Part shown: positions 39,038 through 47,704 of the stretch, in pieces | Layout of the letters: the number at the start of each line of letters is the position of its first letter | Position numbering within the stretch: position 1 is the stretch's first letter | Translations under genes and position numbers: made by a program | Origin: Devosia ginsengisoli | Lineage (GTDB): Bacteria; Pseudomonadota; Alphaproteobacteria; Rhizobiales; Devosiaceae | DNA length: 64,000 nucleotides | Direction: 5' to 3' | Assembly (NCBI RefSeq): GCF_007859655.1 | Contig: NZ_CP042304.1 | Span: 930,001-994,000, forward strand | The notes under the pieces: model-generated | What the model was told of the DNA's origin: nothing | The model's database searches: none | The model's input: only the letters and a program-made list of their open reading frames with translations

Positions 39038-39826
39038 CTAATAGGCCAGTGGCGTTCCGGTGAACGGCATGGGCAGGCACGATACTGAGAGGCGCTCGAG
39101 CCGGGCACACAGCGCGGTCGCCTCCGAGAGCTGGGTTATGGGGCCGACCACGATGCGCTGGTCGTCGCTGCCGGCCTCGTCGACCAGGAGCGGCGCCAGT
39201 CCGAACAGCAGCGGGCCCAGTTTCATCGAGAGGTCGCGCCAGGCATCGGGAGCCGCCTCGAAGGCAATGGCCGGGCCGAGCGCAATGCCGAATTCCCGTT
39301 CATTGGGCATGGGAATGGCCGCGATCTGTTCGACCGGCGCGGGCAGGGGCTGTTCGCCGGCAATGACGGGCCGGGCCTCGGCCATCGGTTGCTGGCGCAC
39401 CACCACCGAGCCGCCCTCGGCCTGGTAGACCAGAGCCGGATCCTGGCCAATCGCGGCGGTGAGATTATTGCGGTCGATATTGCCGCCATCGGGCAAGGTT
39501 TCGAGCAGGCGGGGCAGGCTGACCTCGAGCGCGCCGACACGCCGCGTGATCTCATTGCCCTGTTGTTCTTCGAGCGCGAAACGGGAGGTCAGCAAGCCGG
39601 TCTCACGTTTGAGCCGAAGCTGTTCCTCGCGCAATTCGGCGACCTGCAGCCGCAACTGATCGACCGAGGCGCCCTCGATGCGCGTCTTGTGCAGCCCGGC
39701 CAGCACATCATGCGGCATGAGGGCGGAGACATTGGACCCCATGACGGCAATGCCTGACAGCACCAGGGCAACGATGCCCCAGGTGGTGACGTCCGATTGC
39801 CGGAATTGTTCCGATGCTTTAGCCAA
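39038..39826 (-). CDS. single-span membrane protein with coiled coil and SPOR-like C-terminus
   Basis: 262 residues: a transmembrane helix (WGIVALVLSGIAVMGSNVSA), a predicted coiled coil (residues about 50-105, VDQLRLQVAELREEQLRLKR), a variable linker, and a C-terminal domain (about 170-262) with GPLLFGLAPLLVDEAGSDDQ and IVVGPITQLSEATALCARLE, which has the repeat layout of SPOR domains. Function unknown; SPOR proteins bind denuded peptidoglycan. Divergent from glmU across 142 bp. Confidence 0.75.
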   Translation of the reverse strand: MAKASEQFRQSDVTTWGIVALVLSGIAVMGSNVSALMPHDVLAGLHKTRIEGASVDQLRLQVAELREEQLRLKRETGLLTSRFALEEQQGNEITRRVGALEVSLPRLLETLPDGGNIDRNNLTAAIGQDPALVYQAEGGSVVVRQQPMAEARPVIAGEQPLPAPVEQIAAIPMPNEREFGIALGPAIAFEAAPDAWRDLSMKLGPLLFGLAPLLVDEAGSDDQRIVVGPITQLSEATALCARLERLSVSCLPMPFTGTPLAY

Positions 39827-39968
39827 AGCCGCTATCCTGAAAACGCAGTCGAATCAGGCGCTGCGCCAGCATCAACCATGGGGCCGTCATTATGGGTTCG
39901 CCAACGGTTGCTTGCCATAATCTTGTGAAAATGCGCATGGAAAAGCATCGTGCCTCGGAGAATCTTTC

Positions 39969-41324
39969 ATGACTGAGCTGCTGTCGATCATTCTTGCTGC
40001 GGGCGAGGGCACGCGCATGCGGTCGACGACGCCCAAAGTGCTGCATCCGGTGGGTGGCATGCCGATCATCGGGCATGTGGCGCGGGCGGCGCGCGAGGCC
40101 GGCTCGACGCAGATCGCCCTGGTGACCGGCCCGGCGCATGACGCCATCCGTAAATCGGTGTCGGCGCTACACCCCGATGTGGTGCATTTCGAGCAGAAAG
40201 TGGCCAGGGGAACGGCTCATGCCGCCTCGATGGCGCGCGACCTGTTCAGCACGGCCAAGGGCTATGTCGCCGTGGTCTATGGCGACCACCCGCTGCTGCG
40301 CGGCATCAATTTCCGCGCCGTGCTGGATCGGCTCGATGCCGGGCTCGACGTGGCGATCCTGGGCTTCGAGCCCAAGGATCCGAGCGGCTATGGCCGCTTC
40401 ATCACCGATGGCGATACGCTGCTGGCCATTCGCGAGCACAAGGACGCCACCGAGGACGAGCGGCGCATCAGGCTGTGCAATGCCTGTATCCTGGCCTTCC
40501 GCGCCGAAGTGTTCCGCGACCTGATCGACAAGGTCGAGGCCAACAATGCCCAGAACGAATATTACCTGGGCGACCTGGTCGAACTGGCCAATGCCGCCGG
40601 CAAGAAGGTCGGCTATGGCCTGGCGCCGGAAAATGACGTCATGGGCGTCAACGACCGCAGCCAGCTCGCGCGCGCCGAAGGCTTGTTCCAGGACGTGCAG
40701 CGCGAAGAATTCATGAAGGCCGGGGTGACGCTCAAGGACCCCAAAAGCGTGTGGTTCTCCTACGATACCGAGATTGCTCATGACGTGACGGTGGAACCGA
40801 ATGTGGTGTTCGGGCCGGGGGTGAAGATCGAAGAAGGCGCGGTGATCCACGCTTTCAGCCATATCGAGGGCGCCCATGTGGGCAGGAATGCTTCAGTGGG
40901 GCCCTTTGCGCGGCTGCGGCCGGAAGCCAATCTGGGCGAGGGCGCCAAGGTGGGCAATTTCGTCGAGATCAAGAAGGCCGAAATCGGCAAGGGCGCCAAG
41001 GTGAGCCACCTGACCTATATCGGCGACGCCAGCATTGGCGCCGAGGTCAATGTCGGTGCCGGCGTCATCACCGTGAACTATGACGGCTACAACAAGCACC
41101 GCACCGTGGTGGGCGATGGCGCCTTTATCGGCTCCAATGCCTCGCTGGTGGCGCCCGTGACTGTTGGTGCCGGGGCATTGGTGGCCAGCGGCAGCGTGAT
41201 CACCGAGGACGTGGAGGCCGATGCGCTGGCACTCGGCCGCGCGCGGCAGGTGGCAAAGCCCGGTCGGGCCAAGGATATCTTCGCCGCTGCGGCAGCCAAG
41301 AAGCAGGCAAATAAGGACAAGTAG
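39969..41324 (+). CDS. glmU: bifunctional GlmU (GlcN-1-P acetyltransferase / GlcNAc-1-P uridyltransferase)
   Basis: 451 residues. The N-terminal pyrophosphorylase domain opens with SIILAAGEGTRMRSTTPKVL and binds UTP; the C-terminal left-handed beta-helix (from about 245) carries the acetyltransferase site, with SHLTYIGDASIGAEVNVGAG and GAFIGSNASLVAPVTVGAGA. It makes UDP-GlcNAc for peptidoglycan and lipopolysaccharide. The stop is one base before the glmS ATG, so the two steps are coupled in one operon. Confidence 0.97.
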   Translation: MTELLSIILAAGEGTRMRSTTPKVLHPVGGMPIIGHVARAAREAGSTQIALVTGPAHDAIRKSVSALHPDVVHFEQKVARGTAHAASMARDLFSTAKGYVAVVYGDHPLLRGINFRAVLDRLDAGLDVAILGFEPKDPSGYGRFITDGDTLLAIREHKDATEDERRIRLCNACILAFRAEVFRDLIDKVEANNAQNEYYLGDLVELANAAGKKVGYGLAPENDVMGVNDRSQLARAEGLFQDVQREEFMKAGVTLKDPKSVWFSYDTEIAHDVTVEPNVVFGPGVKIEEGAVIHAFSHIEGAHVGRNASVGPFARLRPEANLGEGAKVGNFVEIKKAEIGKGAKVSHLTYIGDASIGAEVNVGAGVITVNYDGYNKHRTVVGDGAFIGSNASLVAPVTVGAGALVASGSVITEDVEADALALGRARQVAKPGRAKDIFAAAAAKKQANKDK

Positions 41325-41325
41325 C

Positions 41326-43153
41326 ATGTGCGGAATTGTCGGCATCGTTGGCAGCGAACCGGTGGCGGTTCGCCTCGTAGACGCGCTCAAGCGCCTCGAA
41401 TATCGCGGCTATGACAGCGCCGGCGTCGCCACGCTGGAAGAGGGCGGCATTTCCCGCCGTCGCGCCGAGGGCAAGCTGGGCAACCTGGCGCAGAAGCTGA
41501 GCTTCGAGCCGCTGGCCGGTCGCATCGGCATCGGCCATACGCGCTGGGCCACCCATGGCGCGCCGACCGAACTCAACGCCCATCCCCATGCCACCGACCG
41601 GGTGGCCGTGGTGCATAACGGCATTATCGAGAATTACCGCGACATGCTGGCCGACCTGAACAAGGACGGCTACCTGCCCAAGACGCAGACCGATACCGAG
41701 GCCGTCGCCCTATGGGTGACGCGGGAGCTGGCCAATGGCGCGGACCCCGAACTGGCCGTGGCCCGCACGCTCAAGCACCTCCGGGGCGCCTTCGCGCTGG
41801 CCTTCCTGTTCAAGGGCGAGGACGGACTTCTTATAGCCGCCCGCCATGGCGCGCCGCTGGCCATCGGCTATGGTACGACCGAGATGTATCTGGGCTCCGA
41901 CGCCATGGCGCTGGCCCCCTTCACCTCGCGCCTGACCTATCTGGAGGACGGCGACTGGGCGGTCATCACCCATAAGGGCGTGACCATCCGCGACGGCAAG
42001 GACGCCATCGTGCAGCGCGAACTGCAGGTGTCGCAGGCCTCGGCGCTGCTGGTGGACAAGGGCAACCATCGCCATTTCATGGCCAAGGAAATCTACGAGC
42101 AGCCCGAAACCATCTCCCATACGCTGAGCCATTACGTGGATATGGGCGCCGAAAAGGTCGCCCTCCGCGAGGCTCTGCCCTTCGATTTCGCCGATCTGAG
42201 CCGGCTGACCATCAGCGCCTGCGGCACGGCCTATCTGGCTGGTGCCGTGGCCAAATACTGGTTCGAGCGCTATGCGCGCCTGCCGGTCGATATCGATGTG
42301 GCCTCCGAATTCCGCTATCGCGAGCCGCCGCTGGAAAAGGGTGGCCTATCGCTGTTCATCTCGCAATCAGGCGAGACGGCCGACACGCTGGCCGCCCTGC
42401 GCTATTGCGCCGGGCAGGGGCAGCATGTGGCCAGCCTGGTCAATACGCTCGAATCCACCATTGCCCGGGAATCGAGCGTAGTGTTCCCCATCCTGTGCGG
42501 ACCTGAGATCGGTGTGGCCTCGACCAAGGCACTGACGGCGCAGCTGACCGCACTGGCTAGCCTCGCCATTGCGGCAGGCCGGGCGCGCGGCGTGCTGGAT
42601 GCAGGAAAAGAGCAGGAATTCGTGCAGGCATTGACGGGATTGCCGGCGGCAGTCTCGCAGGCTTTGGCCACCGAAAACCAGATCATGGACATCGCCAAGC
42701 GCCTCAGCAAGGCCAAGGACGTGCTCTATCTGGGCCGCGGCCCGATGTTCCCCATCGCCATGGAAGGTGCGCTGAAACTCAAGGAAATCAGCTACATCCA
42801 CGCCGAAGGTTATGCAGCAGGTGAACTCAAGCACGGCCCCATCGCCCTGGTCGACGAGGACATGCCGGTGATCGTCGTTGCCCCCTCGGACGAGTTGGTC
42901 GACAAGACGCTGAGCAATATGCAGGGAAGTCGCCGCCCGCGGCGGCAAGATCATCCTCATCACCGATGCGGAAGGCGCCGGGACGGTGGGGCATGGCGTG
43001 GCCGATATCATTGTCATTCCACACGTTTCCAGCTTCGTGGCCCCGATCCTGGCGACGATTCCGGTACAGTTGCTGGCCTATCATACCGCCGTGTTCATGG
43101 GCACGGACGTGGACCAGCCGCGAAACCTGGCGAAGTCGGTGACGGTAGAATAA
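41326..43153 (+). CDS. glmS: glutamine--fructose-6-phosphate aminotransferase GlmS (one-base insertion near 42924)
   Basis: Starts MCGIVGIVGSEPVAV, with Cys2 as the glutaminase nucleophile, then the GATase II domain and two SIS domains (TISACGTAYLAGAVAKYWFE; KTLSNMQ). At 42924-42926 GGG stands where GG would keep the frame: corrected, it reads Q-E-V-A-A-R-G-G-K-I-I-L-I-T-D and continues to SVTVE with stop at 43151-43153, giving 608 residues, the family length. As written, translation runs on to 43239 with an unrelated tail and loses the end of the second SIS domain. It makes glucosamine-6-P from fructose-6-P and glutamine. Sequencing error is likely. Confidence 0.92.
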
Positions 43154-43185
43154 TCGAAGCCGCAGGGGCGGGGATAAGTTTCCCG

Positions 43186-45294
43186 CTATCCGGCCCGGAT
43201 CAACGGGATCGCCAGGTCTTTCCTGAACAAATACAATAATGTACGTGCCGCTTCGCCCTCTGCTCCCGCCAGCCCGGGATTGCGTTTCAGCAGATCCTTG
43301 GCTTCGTCATGGGCGTAATCGAGCAGGTGGCGGTGGACGTCGGGGACGGCGAGGCGGTAGCCGGGCATGCCGGATTGTCTTGTGCCGAGCACGTCGCCCT
43401 GGCCGCGCAGTTCGAGGTCCTTTTCGGCGATTTCGAAACCGTCCTCGGTGGATTTTATCGTTTCGAGACGGGCCTTTGCGGTCTCGCTCAGCGGGTCCTT
43501 GTAGAGCAGGAGACAGGCCGAGCGGGCCGAGCCCCGCCCGACGCGGCCTCGGAGCTGGTGGAGCTGGGCGAGGCCGAAACGCTCGGCATGTTCGATGATC
43601 ATGATCGAGGCATTGGGCACGTCGACGCCGACTTCGATGACGGTGGTGGCCACCAGCAGCTTGAGTTCATTGGCGGAAAACCGCTGCATCACCTCCTGTT
43701 TGGCGGCGGCGCTCATGCGGCCGTGGACCAGGGCGACCTGGTCGCCTAAGGCCTTTTGCAGTTCGGCGAAGCGGTCTTCGGCGGCGACGACGTCGAGATG
43801 TTCGCTTTCCTCGACCAGCGGGCAGACCCAGAAGGCCTGGGCGCCTTCATCGAGCCGGGCGCGGAGGCGGGCGATGACGCGGTCATAATCGCCGATGGAA
43901 AGGACCGCCGTATCAATGGGTTGGCGGCCACGCGGCTTTTCGCGCAGCACGCTGACTTCCATGTCGCCGAAATGGGTGAGGACCAGGGTGCGGGGGATGG
44001 GCGTGGCGGTCATGACCAGCAGGTCGGTGTGCTTGCCCTTGTCGGAAAGGGCCAGACGCTGGTGGACGCCGAAGCGGTGCTGCTCATCGACCACGGTGAG
44101 GCCCAGATTGTGGAATTCGACGCCGGACTGGAACAAGGCATGGGTGCCGACGACGATGGTCGTCTCGCCGCTGGCTATGGCGGCGAGTTTGGCGCGGCGC
44201 TCGGCGGCGGGCATCTTGCCTGTCAGTAATTCGCAGCCGAGGCCGGCGGAATCGCATAGGGGTTTCAAGGTCTTGAAGTGCTGGGCGGCGAGCAGTTCGG
44301 TGGGCGCCATCATGGCGGACTGGGCGCCGCTTTCGGCCATGGCGGCCATGGCCATGAGGGCGACAACAGTCTTGCCGGAGCCGACATCGCCCTGCAGCAG
44401 GCGCGACATGCGGTCGGGCGAGGCGAGGTCGGCACGGATTTCACCAATGGCCTGCAACTGCCCCTCTGTGAGCGCAAAGGGTAACGTACTGCTAACCTTT
44501 GCCGTCACCAATCCGGTGAAAGTGCGACTGATTCCGCGCGCTGCGACCATGGTCGAGCGGATCAGCTGCAGCGTAAGCTGGCCGGCAAGATATTCATCAT
44601 AGGCAAGGCGTTGGCGGGCGGGCGCCCAGAGTTCGGCTTCGCCCGGACTGGCCGGCAAGTGCACCATGCGCATGGCATCGGCGAAACGCGGCCAGTTGCG
44701 CTCGGCCATTGTAGCAGGCGCGATCCATTCGGGGATAAGGGGCAGGTCGTCCACCACCTGCCGCACCAGCTTGGCCAGGGCCTTGGAACTGAGACCCTGG
44801 GTGAGCGGATAGACCGGCTCAACCAACGGCAGGGTGGCGAACTTGTCGGGCTCGACGATGTAGTCGGGGTGGGTGATCTGCTTTTCGCCGTTGAAAAAGC
44901 CGATCTGGCCGGACACGAACCGCTCTTCGCCTATGGGCAGGGCCTTTTCCACCCAGCCGCCCTGGGCACGAAAGAAGACCAGTTGCACATCGCCCGTGTC
45001 GTCATGGGCGAAAACGCGGTGCGGGATGTGCTCGCGGCCACGCGGTGGCGGCAGGTGGCGGTCGATATGCAGGCGCAGCGTGACGATCTGGCCGAGATAG
45101 GCCTCGGCAATGCCCACCTGCCGGCGGCGATCGACCACACCCGACGGCATATGCATGAGAATATCGAGGGCAATGGCTTCCTGCCCCTCGGGCGCCCCGA
45201 AATAGCGGGTCAGCAGCGCAGCCAGCTTGTCGCCGACACCCTTGATGGAATGCAGCGAGCGGAACAGCGGTGAAAGGGCTTCGGGGCGGGACAA
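43186..45294 (-). CDS. recG: ATP-dependent DNA helicase RecG
   Basis: 702 residues. Regresses stalled forks and branch-migrates Holliday junctions. The N-terminal wedge (LHSIKGVGDKLAALLTRYFG) and OB fold are followed by the helicase core: Walker A LLQGDVGSGKTVVALMAMAA, DEQH box (LTVVDEQHRFGVHQRL), TATPIPRTL, and motif VI HQLRGRVGRG. The start is TTG 45294 with AAGGAG seven bases before it; the longer frame to 45417 has an arginine-rich, non-conserved tail. The C-terminal TRG region has QSGMPGYRLAVPDVHRHLLD. Confidence 0.96.
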   Translation of the reverse strand: MSRPEALSPLFRSLHSIKGVGDKLAALLTRYFGAPEGQEAIALDILMHMPSGVVDRRRQVGIAEAYLGQIVTLRLHIDRHLPPPRGREHIPHRVFAHDDTGDVQLVFFRAQGGWVEKALPIGEERFVSGQIGFFNGEKQITHPDYIVEPDKFATLPLVEPVYPLTQGLSSKALAKLVRQVVDDLPLIPEWIAPATMAERNWPRFADAMRMVHLPASPGEAELWAPARQRLAYDEYLAGQLTLQLIRSTMVAARGISRTFTGLVTAKVSSTLPFALTEGQLQAIGEIRADLASPDRMSRLLQGDVGSGKTVVALMAMAAMAESGAQSAMMAPTELLAAQHFKTLKPLCDSAGLGCELLTGKMPAAERRAKLAAIASGETTIVVGTHALFQSGVEFHNLGLTVVDEQHRFGVHQRLALSDKGKHTDLLVMTATPIPRTLVLTHFGDMEVSVLREKPRGRQPIDTAVLSIGDYDRVIARLRARLDEGAQAFWVCPLVEESEHLDVVAAEDRFAELQKALGDQVALVHGRMSAAAKQEVMQRFSANELKLLVATTVIEVGVDVPNASIMIIEHAERFGLAQLHQLRGRVGRGSARSACLLLYKDPLSETAKARLETIKSTEDGFEIAEKDLELRGQGDVLGTRQSGMPGYRLAVPDVHRHLLDYAHDEAKDLLKRNPGLAGAEGEAARTLLYLFRKDLAIPLIRAG

Positions 45295-45316
45295 AGGCGA
45301 TTCTCCTTGGCGCAGA

Positions 45317-46222
45317 CTATAGCGGCTGCGCCGCCCCTGCCGATATGGCCGATGGCGCAGCCGCGTCGAGGCAAAGGGCGCTGAATGCCTTGGCCGCCGT
45401 TGAAAGGGCGCGTTCACGGTGGGTCAGCAGGCCGAAATCACGGCGCGGCAGGGCGAAGGGCAGGATCTGGAGGCGGCCTGCCTCGACAAAGGGCGCAACC
45501 ACCATTTCCGACAGCGCTGCCACGCAGTCGCTGCCCAGCACGGCGTTGAGAATGGCCTCGTTGGTGGGCAGAGTCAGCACCACGTTCAGCTTTGCCGGAT
45601 CGAATCCGAGCCTGTTGATGCCCGCTTCGAATTCCGTCCTTGTGCCGGAGCCGGGCTCGCGCATGATCCATTCGAGATCGGTCGGATGGCGCTTATCCAG
45701 GGCGAGGGCGGCGGATGAGACGACGACGAGGCGATCGTGCCCGATGGGCCGGACGGAAAGCGCCGGCACATCGATATGGCCTTCCACCACGCCCAGCTCT
45801 GCTGCGCCCGACAAGACGGCGGCAGCCACGTCGTGGGTATTGGCCGGGGTGAAATTGATGCTGATGCCGGGATAGCTCGCGGCAAACCGGAACAGGCGCT
45901 GCGGCAGCCAGTAATTGGCGACGGTCTGGCTGGCCATGATATCGAGGTCGCCGCGCCGCAACCCGCCCAGATCGTCCAGCACGCGTTCGGCCTGTCGCAA
46001 GCGGGCCAGCGTCTGGCGGGCCTCTTCGAGAAAGGTGCATCCATCACGGGTCAGTTCGATGCCACGCCCGACCCGGTCGAACAGCCGCACGGCATGAAAC
46101 GCCTCCAGCGCCTTGATCGCCGCGCTGGCCGCCGAAGGGGTAAGGCCGATGGCTGAGGCGCCCCGGGTCAAGTGCTGGCGCTCTGCCACAGCGATGAAGA
46201 TGGCCAACTGCTCGATGGTCAT
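45317..46222 (-). CDS. LysR family regulator (YeiE/CysB-like position)
   Basis: 301 residues: N-terminal winged helix (MTIEQLAIFIAVAERQHLTR; ALGLTPSAA-type segment GASAIGLTPSAASAAIKALE) and a substrate-binding domain (95-295). It diverges from the YeiH-family gene at 46321 across 98 bp, the same arrangement as E. coli yeiE and yeiH, where YeiE responds to sulfite. Control of the neighbour is inferred from that. Confidence 0.9.
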   Translation of the reverse strand: MTIEQLAIFIAVAERQHLTRGASAIGLTPSAASAAIKALEAFHAVRLFDRVGRGIELTRDGCTFLEEARQTLARLRQAERVLDDLGGLRRGDLDIMASQTVANYWLPQRLFRFAASYPGISINFTPANTHDVAAAVLSGAAELGVVEGHIDVPALSVRPIGHDRLVVVSSAALALDKRHPTDLEWIMREPGSGTRTEFEAGINRLGFDPAKLNVVLTLPTNEAILNAVLGSDCVAALSEMVVAPFVEAGRLQILPFALPRRDFGLLTHRERALSTAAKAFSALCLDAAAPSAISAGAAQPL

Positions 46223-46320
46223 GGATCGTGCGGTCCTGCTGTATGGAATGTCCATAATTATGCGATAGAAGCGAATGAACGCAAGGTTCATGCTCCAATT
46301 CAACTGGATTGGAGCAATTC

Positions 46321-47331
46321 ATGCCCTTGATATCGCAAGTCTGGCGGGTCTTTCCGGGGCTGCTGCTCTCGGCCGGCGTCGCGGCACTGGCGGTTGCAGG
46401 CGAGCATGTTCAGCATGGTTTGCTGGGCTGGGTGATGCTCGACGGGCTGGTGATCGCCATTCTCGCCGGCATCCTGCTGCATACCTGTTTCGGGTTGGCT
46501 GAGCGCTATCGCGCCGGGGTGCATTTCGCGTCCAAGACGATTCTCGAAATCGCCATCGTGCTGCTGGGCGGCACGATCAGCACCGGGGCGGTGTTGCAGA
46601 TTGGGCCGGTCATGGTGGGCGCCATCATGCTTGTCGTGGCCACGGCTTTGGTGCTGAGCTACGGCATCGGGCGGCTGCTCGGCCTTGATGGGCGCCTGGC
46701 GACGCTGGTCGCCTGCGGCAATTCCATTTGCGGCAATTCGGCCATCATGGCGACTGCACCTGTCATCCGGGCGCCGGCCGGGGACGTTGCCGCCTCTATT
46801 GCCTTCACTGCGGCGCTTGGCGTGGTCATCGTGCTGCTGCTGCCACTCTGTTTCCATTTTCTCGGTATCAGCGAGTGGCAATATGGCGTCATTGCCGGCC
46901 TGAGCGTCTATGCGGTGCCGCAGGTCTTGGCGGCCACGGTGCCCGTGGGAATCATGAGCACCCAGATCGGCACGCTGGTGAAGCTGATCCGCGTGCTCAT
47001 GCTCGGCCCCGTCGTGCTGGTTATCGGCCTGGTTCAGGGGCGCAAGGGCGGGGGCGCGCTGCCATTGGCGATGCTGGTGCCGTGGTTCGTGGTGGGGTTC
47101 CTGGCCATGATGGGCGCGCGGTCGGCAGGCCTCCTGCCCGAGGCTGCGCTGCCGGCTTTGCAGACGGTTTCGGCCGACCTCACTGTGGTTTCCATGGCGG
47201 CGCTTGGCCTTTCGGTCGATCTGCGCTCGGTTGTCGCCTCGGGCGGTCGCGTGCTTGCCGCGGGTTTCTTCTCGGTGGTCACGCTCATTCTGTTGGCTGT
47301 GGCGACGGCTTTTGTACTGGGTGGGCCATGA
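46321..47331 (+). CDS. YeiH family (UPF0324) putative sulfate/sulfite exporter
   Basis: 336 residues and about ten hydrophobic segments, with LLGGTISTGAVLQIGPVMVG, CGNSICGNSAIMATAPVIRA (the G-N-S-I-C-G-N-S-A signature) and LGLSVDLRSVV. It starts at ATG 46321 with GGAG six bases before; a TTG at 46309 is less likely. YeiH proteins lie near sulfur or cysteine regulators and are predicted exporters of sulfate, sulfite or related anions. It is not part of the recG-sdhE-mfd set and looks inserted. Confidence 0.9.
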   Translation: MPLISQVWRVFPGLLLSAGVAALAVAGEHVQHGLLGWVMLDGLVIAILAGILLHTCFGLAERYRAGVHFASKTILEIAIVLLGGTISTGAVLQIGPVMVGAIMLVVATALVLSYGIGRLLGLDGRLATLVACGNSICGNSAIMATAPVIRAPAGDVAASIAFTAALGVVIVLLLPLCFHFLGISEWQYGVIAGLSVYAVPQVLAATVPVGIMSTQIGTLVKLIRVLMLGPVVLVIGLVQGRKGGGALPLAMLVPWFVVGFLAMMGARSAGLLPEAALPALQTVSADLTVVSMAALGLSVDLRSVVASGGRVLAAGFFSVVTLILLAVATAFVLGGP

Positions 47332-47413
47332 TTGCCGGCCGCTTTCTTAAGGGCTGACAAGCCGGCGCAATCCGCGTAAGAGACATGTCCAAATCGGGAA
47401 CAAACTCAGGATC

Positions 47414-47704
47414 ATGGCGCGTCAAATGACAGCCGGTGAAGACATTGCCATGCGCCGCAAGAAGCTGCGCTACCGCGCCTGGCACCGCGGCACCAAGGAG
47501 ATGGACCTCATTCTTGGGCCTTATGCCGACGCGCATACCGAGAGCATGGACGCTGGCCGGCTCGACCGGCTGGAAGCGCTGATGAGCGAGGAAGACCCGC
47601 CGCTGCTGACCTGGGTCATGGGGCAGGCGGAGCCGCCCGCCCATGTCGATCGGGCATTCCTCGACGAGGTGATCGCCGACCATTCCGCCCGGCTGGCCAA
47701 ATGA
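47414..47704 (+). CDS. sdhE: FAD assembly factor SdhE (succinate dehydrogenase assembly factor 2 family)
   Basis: 96 residues, helical. The R-G-T-K-E-M-D motif (AWHRGTKEMDLILGPYADAH) is the R-G-x-x-E signature that promotes covalent FAD attachment to SdhA. LDRLEALMSEEDPPLLTWVM is the second conserved block. Its stop overlaps the mfd ATG (ATGA); recG-sdhE-mfd is a common arrangement in alphaproteobacteria. Confidence 0.93.
   Translation: MARQMTAGEDIAMRRKKLRYRAWHRGTKEMDLILGPYADAHTESMDAGRLDRLEALMSEEDPPLLTWVMGQAEPPAHVDRAFLDEVIADHSARLAK

Noticed and set aside
41200..41326. glmS ribozyme upstream of glmS
   Set aside because: glmS starts one base after glmU; there is no room for a leader and the ribozyme is a Gram-positive feature.
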